From: CAXMNX01 sp964194845
GTDB lineage: Bacteria > Pseudomonadota > Alphaproteobacteria > Rhodobacterales > Rhodobacteraceae
Direction of reading: 5' to 3'
NCBI GenBank assembly: GCA_964194845.1
Contig: CAXMNX010000064.1
Coordinates: 1 to 13,710 of the forward strand
DNA: 13,710 nucleotides
Positions 6,904 through 12,754 of the stretch are shown here, one piece after another; within the stretch, counting starts at the first letter, position 1; every line of letters begins with the position of its first letter. Below the pieces are notes generated by a model, which saw only the letters and a program-made list of their open reading frames with translations, was not told the DNA's origin and searched no databases. The translations under genes were made by a program, and so were the position numbers.

Positions 6904-8271
6904 TTACATCAATTTGCGGCGCCGTGTCACGCGGATATCGAGTTCGGTGATCTTTTTGCGAAGGGTATTTCGGTTAATACCCAAAAGATCGGCGCATTTT
7001 GCCTGATTTCCACCGGTAGCATCCAGCGCAATATCCAAAAGCGGCAGTTCCAATTCGCGCAGGATCCGCTGGTAAAGCCCGGTCGGCGGAAGTTGCCCGC
7101 TGTGAAGGTCAAAGTAGCGTCGAAGGTGCTTTTCGATCGACGCCGAAAGCCGGTCGCTGTCGCCATTGCCAGGTAAGGGGTCGACGGCCGGTTGGCCGCT
7201 TAGCGCCTGTTCGACCTCCGCGCGGCTGATTTGATTTTCGCCACCGGTGATCAGCAATCGCGTGATCGTATTTTTAAGCTGGCGCACATTGCCGGGCCAG
7301 GAATAGGCGCGAATAAGCGCCATGGCTTCGTTTGACATTGCGCGCGCGGTCAACCCGCCGTCTTCGGCGAGGGCGAGGAAGTATTCGGCCAGAAGCGGGA
7401 TATCTTCGACCCGTTCGCGCAAGCCCGGCACGTTCAGTGTGACGCCGCCCAACCGGTAGTAGAGATCCTGGCGGAAGGTGCCGTGGTCGAGCTTATGCGC
7501 CAGGCTGGTCTGGCAGGTGGCCATGATATGGGGCCCGCTTTCGCCCAAGCCGTCGAGCAGACGGACAAGGCGTGCCTGTTCGTCGTCGCCAAGATCGCCG
7601 ATTTCGTCGAAAAGCAATGTTCCGTTCCTGACTTTCGCTGTCAGAGTTGCGGGGCCGCCGATTAAGGCAAGGTCGGCGGCAGTAGCCACGACGAATGGAA
7701 GCGATCGGCGGTCGGAAAGGTCGTGGATGGCACGAGCCACCAGCGATTTTCCGGCGCCGCTTTCGCCGGTGATAAGCACGGCTAAATCGGCGTTCATCAC
7801 CCGCGCAATCAGCTTGTAAAGCGCCTGCATTGCGGGTGTGCGGCCGATCAGCGGAAGATCATCGGTATTGGCGGACATTGTATCGGTTGCCGGGGCGGGC
7901 GCGTGGCGCTTGATCTCGAGCGCGCGCGCGGCCCGCTTCATCAGGTCGGGCAAGTCGAAGGGTTTAGGCAGGTAGTCATAGGCGTCGGCCTCGGTTGCCT
8001 GCACGGCGGTCATGATGGTGTTCTGGGCCGAAATGACTATGACCGGCAGGCCGGGGCGGCGTTCGGCGATTTTGGGCAGCTGCTCGAGCCCGTTGCCGTC
8101 GGGCATGAACACGTCGGATATCACCAGATCGCCTTTGCCTTCCTCGACCCAGCGCATCAGGGTCACCAGCGACGAAGTGGCGTGTACCTTGCAGCCAGCG
8201 CGCGTCAGCGCCTGGGTCAGAACGGTTCGGATTGTCCGGTCGTCGTCGGCGACGAGAATGGTGCCGTCCAT
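6904..8271 (-). CDS. ntrC: Nitrogen regulation response regulator NtrC (GAFTGA-less, Rhodobacter type)
   Basis: Response regulator phosphorylated by NtrB, 455 residues. Receiver domain 1-120 with DDD at 9-11, phospho-acceptor Asp53 and Lys103 in YLPKPFD. AAA+ domain about 140-345 with Walker A GESGAGKS at 169-176, Walker B LLFDEIGD at 219-226 and FRQDLYYRL at 267-275. C-terminal Fis-type helix-turn-helix about 415-445. Between Walker A and Walker B the usual block ending in ELFGxxxGAFTGA is missing and is replaced by a short segment around LALIGGPATL (201-210). Rhodobacter capsulatus NtrC lacks the same motif and is known to activate the sigma-70 holoenzyme. I infer the same mode here. The ATG has AGGAG about ten bases upstream in the 29-base gap after ntrB. 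Likely targets are nitrogen-scavenging genes, possibly amtB at the other end of this window. Confidence 0.95.
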   Translation of the reverse strand: MDGTILVADDDRTIRTVLTQALTRAGCKVHATSSLVTLMRWVEEGKGDLVISDVFMPDGNGLEQLPKIAERRPGLPVIVISAQNTIMTAVQATEADAYDYLPKPFDLPDLMKRAARALEIKRHAPAPATDTMSANTDDLPLIGRTPAMQALYKLIARVMNADLAVLITGESGAGKSLVARAIHDLSDRRSLPFVVATAADLALIGGPATLTAKVRNGTLLFDEIGDLGDDEQARLVRLLDGLGESGPHIMATCQTSLAHKLDHGTFRQDLYYRLGGVTLNVPGLRERVEDIPLLAEYFLALAEDGGLTARAMSNEAMALIRAYSWPGNVRQLKNTITRLLITGGENQISRAEVEQALSGQPAVDPLPGNGDSDRLSASIEKHLRRYFDLHSGQLPPTGLYQRILRELELPLLDIALDATGGNQAKCADLLGINRNTLRKKITELDIRVTRRRKLM

Positions 8272-8300
8272 TTCTCAGGGTCTCCTTTCGAGGGCGCGGG

Positions 8301-9371
8301 TCATTCGGCCCTCTCTTTCGGTGCGATTGGTAACAATATGCGAAACGATGTGCGCCCGGGCACGCTGTCGACGCTGACCCAGCCGTCGTGATCCGAGATG
8401 ATCTTGCTGACCAGCGCGAGTCCAAGCCCGGTGCCGTTTTCGCGGCCCGAGACGAAGGGATCGAATATGTTTGCCGCAATGTCCGGTGGCAGGCCCGGGC
8501 CGTCGTCGATGATCTCGACGCACAAGGGAAGCGACGCGGTTCCGTCTTTTCCGCGTCGCCTGAGCGAGCGGTCGAAGAAGGTATGCAGGCGGATGGTGCC
8601 GGAGCCGTCGCCGGCTGCTTCGGCGGCGTTTTTCAGTAGATTTAGAAAGGCTTGCAGCATCTGGTCGCCGTCAACGAAGGTCGCGGGCAGCGAGGGGTCG
8701 TAGTCTTCGACAATCGCCATATGCGCGGCAAAACCAACGGCTGCGGATTTGCGCGCGCGGTCCAGAAGGTCGTGGATGTTGACGGCGCAGCGCACGGGTG
8801 GCTGAAGGTTTCCGAATTGCTCGACCTGTTCGAGAAGTGTAACGATTCGGCGGGACTCCGAGACGATTAGATCGGTCAGTTCCAGATCGTCACCGACAAG
8901 GTTCATGCCGAGAAGCTGCGCGGCTCCGGTTATCCCGGCGAGCGGGTTCTTGATCTCGTGGGCAAGCATTTCGGCCATGCCGATGGCGGATTTTGCGGCG
9001 GATTTGACGGACATCGAGCGGCCGAGCCTGTCAGCGAGGACGCGAGGTTGCAAGAGAATGAGGATATGATCCGTCGTGCCGGTCACCGGCGCGATCTGGA
9101 TATTGCTGTTAACGGGTGAGGCTTTGCCGCCGCCCACATCGACGTTGTTCATGAATAGCGATGACTGGTCTGTGCGGACCCGCTGAAACGCGCCGTCAAG
9201 CGGCGCGTCGATGGTGAGAGTGTCAAGCGCGGGTGAGCCGCAGACTGACCGGGCTGAGGCGTTGAGAAATATCTCTGCGGCGGGATTTATCCTTGCGATT
9301 GCATCCCCGGCGTCGATCAGAAAGGCCGGAACCGGCAGCGACAGCCAGAGGGTATCGTCAGCGAGCGTCAT
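8301..9371 (-). CDS. ntrB: Nitrogen regulation sensor histidine kinase NtrB
   Basis: Soluble kinase/phosphatase that sets the phosphorylation of NtrC in response to PII proteins, 356 residues, typical for NtrB, with no membrane segment. An N-terminal PAS-like domain spans about 6-110. The dimerisation and phosphotransfer helix carries His138 in LAHEIKNPLAG. The ATPase domain has the N box FLNLLKNAAEAA (242-253), DDGPGLP at 289-295, FDPF at 303-306 and GTGLGL at 313-318. Its ATG overlaps the dusB stop in ATGA, so translation is coupled to dusB, the classic nifR3-ntrB-ntrC order first described in Rhodobacter. ntrC follows after 29 bases. In the family, unmodified PII switches NtrB towards phosphatase activity; no PII gene is in the window. 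Confidence 0.95.
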   Translation of the reverse strand: MTLADDTLWLSLPVPAFLIDAGDAIARINPAAEIFLNASARSVCGSPALDTLTIDAPLDGAFQRVRTDQSSLFMNNVDVGGGKASPVNSNIQIAPVTGTTDHILILLQPRVLADRLGRSMSVKSAAKSAIGMAEMLAHEIKNPLAGITGAAQLLGMNLVGDDLELTDLIVSESRRIVTLLEQVEQFGNLQPPVRCAVNIHDLLDRARKSAAVGFAAHMAIVEDYDPSLPATFVDGDQMLQAFLNLLKNAAEAAGDGSGTIRLHTFFDRSLRRRGKDGTASLPLCVEIIDDGPGLPPDIAANIFDPFVSGRENGTGLGLALVSKIISDHDGWVSVDSVPGRTSFRILLPIAPKERAE

Positions 9372-10342
9372 GCGGCGGCGCGCATTTCGAGAGCATGGGG
9401 CAGAATTCGAATGACTGCGGCCGGATCGCCGGTCAGGATTGCTTTGCGAAGGTTATGCGGCGTGCCGGACCGGTCCATATACCAGCCGAGATGCTTGCGC
9501 GCCACGCGCGCGCCAAGGTCTGTGCCGTAAAAACTAAGCGCGTCTTGGTAGTGGCCTATCGCCATTTGAGTAAAATCGGCGCCGATGGGAACGGCTGGCT
9601 TTGGCCCCTGCCCCAGCGCGTGCGCGATTTCCGCTGGGCGCCATGGTGCGCCCCTAATGCCGCGCCCAACCATCACGCCGTCCGCTCCAGAGGCCGCAAG
9701 TGCTGCTCGGGCAGCGGCGACGTCGACGATATCGCCATTGGCAATCACCGGGATAGATGCAGCGGCTTTTACTGTTCGGATCGCCGACCAGTCGGCGCGG
9801 CCCTTGTAAAACTGGCAGCGGGTGCGGCCGTGGACGGTGATCAACTGAATGCCCGCGGCCTCGGCGCGTCGGGCAATGTCGGGCGCGTTCAGGCAATCGT
9901 CGTCCCAGCCAAGGCGCATCTTCAGCGTTACCGGAATTTTTACCGCCTGGATAACGGCCTCGATCAGCGTCAGGGCATGATCGGGCGTCTTCATGAGCGC
10001 GGAACCGGAGAGCCCGCCGGTTACCTTCTTTGCCGGGCAACCCATGTTAATGTCGATGAGGCGCGCACCATTGGCTTCAACCATGCGCGCCGCCTCGGCC
10101 ATCCAGTGGGCGTCACGACCGGCAAGCTGCACCGCCGTTGCCTGCTCGCCAAACCCAAGCTCGGCGCGTTCGCGGACACCGGGTTTTGCCTGGACCATTT
10201 CCTGACTGGCAACCATTTCCGAGACGACGAGGCCAACGCCGAACGACGACACAAGGCGGCGAAAAGGCAGGTCGGTGATCCCGGCCATGGGGGCCAGAAA
10301 GACCGGTGGATCGAGGGTTATGTCGCCAATGGTGATGGGCAT
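9368..10342 (-). CDS. dusB: tRNA-dihydrouridine synthase DusB (NifR3)
   Basis: FMN-dependent enzyme that reduces specific uridines to dihydrouridine in the D-loop of tRNA, using NAD(P)H. 324 residues, the usual size. TIM-barrel motifs in order: FLAPMAGITDLPFRR (15-29) for flavin binding, NMGCPAKKVTGG with catalytic Cys102, TLKMRLGWDD (139-148), HGRTRCQFYKG (171-181), IANGDI (200-205) and GVMVGRGIRGAPW (222-234) for phosphate binding. The frame stays open to 10642, but the conserved protein starts at the ATG ending at 10342, preceded by AAGGT. The extra 100 residues upstream overlap ispDF antisense and look unlike protein. First gene of the ntr cluster; in Rhodobacter it was named nifR3 because its promoter drives ntrBC, and no direct nitrogen role of the enzyme is established. 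Confidence 0.95.
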   Translation of the reverse strand: MPITIGDITLDPPVFLAPMAGITDLPFRRLVSSFGVGLVVSEMVASQEMVQAKPGVRERAELGFGEQATAVQLAGRDAHWMAEAARMVEANGARLIDINMGCPAKKVTGGLSGSALMKTPDHALTLIEAVIQAVKIPVTLKMRLGWDDDCLNAPDIARRAEAAGIQLITVHGRTRCQFYKGRADWSAIRTVKAAASIPVIANGDIVDVAAARAALAASGADGVMVGRGIRGAPWRPAEIAHALGQGPKPAVPIGADFTQMAIGHYQDALSFYGTDLGARVARKHLGWYMDRSGTPHNLRKAILTGDPAAVIRILPHALEMRAAA

Positions 10343-10481
10343 CGTTGACCTTAATATGCGGCTCAATAAGCGAATCGTAGAATGTTTAGCTTCATTCTTC
10401 GGCATATGCACAAAAAATAAGCAGAATGCCAGTATCTCGGGAGCATTGTCACCGTCACTGGCACGGCCTAGAGGTTTTCGT
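10343..10481. promoter_or_regulatory. Divergent promoter region between dusB-ntr and ispDF
   Basis: The 139 bases between the two divergent starts must hold the main promoter for each direction. They are more AT-rich than the genes. Visible elements are AGAATG at 10379-10384, its inverse CATTCT at 10393-10398 (dyad with an 8-base spacer), a third AGAATG at 10423-10428, the palindrome GCATATGC at 10402-10409, an A-rich run at 10411-10420 and one GANTC site (10372-10376), a target of CcrM methylase in alphaproteobacteria. I could not pick a convincing -35/-10 pair on either strand, nor a sigma-54 -24/-12 element. TTGACC at 10345-10350 resembles a -35 but has no good partner. Confidence 0.5.
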
Positions 10482-11648
10482 ATGACGGGCAGTTCTTCAG
10501 AGCAAAAAGTGACCGCGGCAGTGATTGTCGCCGCTGGTCGGGGGTTGCGTGCCGGGGGTGAATTGCCAAAGCAATGGCAGCCGCTGGCCGGGCGGCCGGT
10601 CATTGACTGGGCGCTTGAGGCGTTCAAAAGCAATTCGCACATTGGGCCTATTGTTGTGGTGCTGCATGAAGATGATCATGGGCATATGAGCGATCCCGAT
10701 CTGATCCTTGCGACCGGTGGCGCGACACGGGCGGCGTCGGTTCTGGCCGGGCTTGAAGCGCTTGAGGGGCGCGGCGTTGACAATGTTCTGATCCATGACG
10801 CGGCGCGGGCGACGGTTCCGGATGTGATAATCACGCAGGTGGTGGAGATGCTTGAGGACCATGTGGCGGCAGCACCCGGCCTGCCGGTCACGGATGCTTT
10901 GTGGGCCTTGGATACTTCAAAGCTGGTCGCGGGGACGCCGGATCGCACGGGGCTTTTCCGTGCGCAGACACCACAGGGGTTTCGTTATGACGCGATTTTG
11001 GCGGCGCACCGGCAGTTTGCGGGTGAAGCTGGCGATGATGTGGAGGTTGCGCGGGCGGCGGGGCTTGAGGTTGCAATTGCGCCGGGTCACCCGGACAACC
11101 TGAAGATAACCGTGGCCGAGGATTTTGTGCGGGCCGAACGAATTATCAAAGGCAGGACAGGGGCTTCGATGGACATACGCCTTGGAAATGGCTTCGACGT
11201 GCATCGTTTTGGGCCGGGGGATCATGTGGTTCTGTGCGGCGTTGAGGTGCCGCATGATCGGGGGCTTCAGGGGCATTCGGATGCGGATGTGGGTATGCAC
11301 GCGGTCACGGATGCGATTTTCGGCGCTCTGGCGGAGGGCGACATTGGGCGGCATTTTCCGCCGGACGACCCCAAATGGAAAGACGCGACGAGCGAGATTT
11401 TTCTGGCACATGCCGCGGAACTTGCGGGTGCGCGGGGTTTTACGGTTGGCAATGTCGATTGCACTTTTATTTGTGAGTCCCCGAAAATCGGGCCACACGC
11501 TTTGGCGATGCAGGCGCGGCTGGCCGGGATCATGGGGGTTGAGGCTGGCAGGGTGAGCGTTAAGGCTACGACCTCCGAGCGGCTTGGCTTCACTGGACGT
11601 GGCGAAGGGATTGCGGCGATGGCGACGGTGACGTTGGTGGCGACATGA
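10482..11648 (+). CDS. ispDF: Bifunctional IspD/IspF enzyme of the MEP isoprenoid pathway
   Basis: Fusion of two non-consecutive MEP-pathway enzymes, 388 residues. IspD part (about 10-228), 2-C-methyl-D-erythritol 4-phosphate cytidylyltransferase: VAAGRGLR at 16-23, LPKQW with Lys30, HDAAR at 105-109, RTGLFRAQTPQGF (155-167) and Lys208 in NLKIT. IspF part (about 231-388), 2-C-methyl-D-erythritol 2,4-cyclodiphosphate synthase: GFDVHRFG with metal ligands Asp239 and His241, HSDADV at 265-270, third ligand His273, and the C-terminal TTSERLGFTGRGEGIAA. The ATG at 10482 has AGAGG about eight bases upstream; the frame is open back to 10275 but that part covers the divergent spacer and dusB. Such fusions are common in alphaproteobacteria. 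One oddity: the residue after HDAAR is Ala110, where Pro is usual. The stop overlaps the pgpA start in ATGA. Confidence 0.96.
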   Translation: MTGSSSEQKVTAAVIVAAGRGLRAGGELPKQWQPLAGRPVIDWALEAFKSNSHIGPIVVVLHEDDHGHMSDPDLILATGGATRAASVLAGLEALEGRGVDNVLIHDAARATVPDVIITQVVEMLEDHVAAAPGLPVTDALWALDTSKLVAGTPDRTGLFRAQTPQGFRYDAILAAHRQFAGEAGDDVEVARAAGLEVAIAPGHPDNLKITVAEDFVRAERIIKGRTGASMDIRLGNGFDVHRFGPGDHVVLCGVEVPHDRGLQGHSDADVGMHAVTDAIFGALAEGDIGRHFPPDDPKWKDATSEIFLAHAAELAGARGFTVGNVDCTFICESPKIGPHALAMQARLAGIMGVEAGRVSVKATTSERLGFTGRGEGIAAMATVTLVAT

Positions 11649-12133
11649 GGCGGATGGTGTTGAGCTTTTTCGGTGCGGGGTATCTGCGCCCTGCCCCCGG
11701 AACCTGGGGATCGCTTGCGGCACTGCCGGCCGCCTGGGCGCTTCACACACTTGGCGGCGCGCCGGCCCTGCTGTTTGCGATCGTGGCAGGTTATGCCGCC
11801 GGTGTCGTTGCAGTTCGTGCCGAGATTGAAAACAGTGAGGATCATGATCCGTCCTGGATCGTGATTGACGAAGTTGTCGGGCAGTGGATTGCGCTAGTCC
11901 CAGTTTCGGTGGGAGCAGATGCCATGGGAATTGACGTTTTTCGCCTCTGGCCCGGGATCATAGCCGCGTTTCTACTGTTTCGCCTGTTCGATGTTTGGAA
12001 ACCTTGGTTGGTTGGCCGCGCTGATGCGCGCGGCGATGCGGTGGGCGTGATGCTTGACGATGTTTTGGCGGGAATTATCGCGGCATTGGTTGGCGTGACA
12101 CTGGGTGCATTATTTCACGGATTAGCGGTTTGA
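11645..12133 (+). CDS. pgpA: Phosphatidylglycerophosphatase A
   Basis: Small inner-membrane phosphatase, 162 residues, that removes the phosphate from phosphatidylglycerophosphate to give phosphatidylglycerol. The family motifs are all present: FGAGYLRPAPGTWGSL near the N-terminus (residues 9-24), DPSWIVIDEVVGQW (about 68-81), FRLFDVWKPW (about 111-120) and GVMLDDVLAGI (about 133-143), the last rich in acidic residues thought to bind metal. Hydrophobic stretches around 25-55, 80-115 and 138-160 fit membrane segments. It overlaps ispDF by four bases (ATGA) and its own stop overlaps the start of the next gene, so the three genes are translationally coupled. Confidence 0.94.
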   Translation: MRRMVLSFFGAGYLRPAPGTWGSLAALPAAWALHTLGGAPALLFAIVAGYAAGVVAVRAEIENSEDHDPSWIVIDEVVGQWIALVPVSVGADAMGIDVFRLWPGIIAAFLLFRLFDVWKPWLVGRADARGDAVGVMLDDVLAGIIAALVGVTLGALFHGLAV

Positions 12134-12597
12134 ACGTCGAGAATTTACTTGCGCTTGCCCGCGCAAAACACGCCAAGATCGCCACCGCTGAAAGCTGTAC
12201 TGGCGGGCTGGTTGCGGGCGCAATTACAGATCTGCCGGGATCGTCGGATATTTTTGATCGTGGGTTTGTCACCTATTCCAACGCCGCCAAGACCGAGATG
12301 CTGGGCGTCGATGCCGGGCTGATCGCAGTGCATGGCGCTGTAAGCGAAGATGTGGCGGTGGCGATGGCGGAAGGTGCGCTAGGGCGATCCGACGCTGAAA
12401 TTGCAATCTCGGTCACCGGGATCGCCGGACCGGGCGGCAGCGACATGAAGCCCGAAGGTCGGGTGTGCTTTGCGTTGGCCGCCACGGGTCAGCCGACGCT
12501 GGCGGAAACGGTGGAGTTTGGCGCGAAGGGCCGCGATGGCGTTCGCGCCCGAAGCGTCGCGCACGCGCTTGCGCTTCTTGCCGAGGCGCTTACTTAG
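12130..12597 (+). CDS. pncC: CinA C-terminal domain protein, NMN amidohydrolase (PncC type)
   Basis: Stand-alone CinA C-terminal domain, 155 residues. In characterised members (PncC) it deamidates nicotinamide mononucleotide to nicotinic acid mononucleotide, feeding NAD recycling. Conserved elements are IATAESCTGGLV (residues 17-28) with the probable catalytic Ser22, GFVTYSNAAK with Lys54, the GAVSE segment and SVTGIAGPGG. The N-terminal competence/damage-inducible domain of full-length CinA is absent, as is usual in alphaproteobacteria. The start is a TTG whose last two bases belong to the pgpA stop (TTGA overlap). No ATG or GTG lies in frame before the conserved ESCTGG motif, and the ribosome site is poor, so coupling to pgpA translation is likely. 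Often annotated simply as a CinA family protein. Confidence 0.9.
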   Translation: MNVENLLALARAKHAKIATAESCTGGLVAGAITDLPGSSDIFDRGFVTYSNAAKTEMLGVDAGLIAVHGAVSEDVAVAMAEGALGRSDAEIAISVTGIAGPGGSDMKPEGRVCFALAATGQPTLAETVEFGAKGRDGVRARSVAHALALLAEALT

Positions 12598-12754
12598 GCT
12601 GCCCATTTTTTCAGCACGTCACCCGGATTTTCGCCTATCTGAGAGGCAATTCCGGTCAGGGCCGTGATTTGGGGCTGAAAATCGGCTCTATCGCTTTTCC
12701 TCGCGCGCGCTCTGCGGTTCCTGACGCCTGACAAACCCATTTGGAGGAATTGAC
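12598..12754 (+). promoter_or_regulatory. Spacer with candidate amtB control region
   Basis: A 157-base gap between cinA and amtB. It holds two GCC-N9-GGC dyads, at 12633-12647 and 12661-12675, centred 28 bases apart and about 87 and 115 bases before the amtB ATG. A strong ribosome site (GGAGGA, 12743-12748) lies seven bases from the ATG. I see no glnK gene, no sigma-54 -24/-12 pair, and no convincing terminator after cinA; the CATTTTTT run at 12604-12611 is flanked only by a 4-base GCTG/CAGC pair. The length and the dyads suggest amtB has its own promoter here. Confidence 0.45.
12633..12675 (+). promoter_or_regulatory. Tandem GCC-N9-GGC dyads, candidate NtrC operator
   Basis: Site 1 is CGCC-TATCTGAGA-GGCA (12632-12648) and site 2 is GCC-GTGATTTGG-GGC (12661-12675). 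Rhodobacter NtrC is reported to bind paired dyads of about this form upstream of sigma-70-type promoters; I state that consensus from memory. The spacing of 28 bases, near three helical turns, would place two NtrC dimers on roughly the same face. In GC-rich DNA such dyads also occur by chance, so this is a hypothesis. Confidence 0.35.

Noticed and set aside
9293..10348. A 351-codon open frame on the plus strand opposite dusB.
   Set aside because: It lies entirely antisense to dusB and the end of ntrB, which carry full catalytic motifs. Its composition (rich in Arg, Gly, His, Cys) is typical of a shadow frame in GC-rich DNA and it has no recognisable domain.
10917..11750. A 277-codon open frame on the minus strand opposite ispDF.
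   Set aside because: Antisense to the conserved IspDF reading frame and rich in Pro, Arg and His; no motif and no ribosome site recognised.
12598..12754. A sigma-54 promoter upstream of amtB.
   Set aside because: I looked for a TGGCAC-N5-TTGC type element and found none, which agrees with the GAFTGA-less NtrC.
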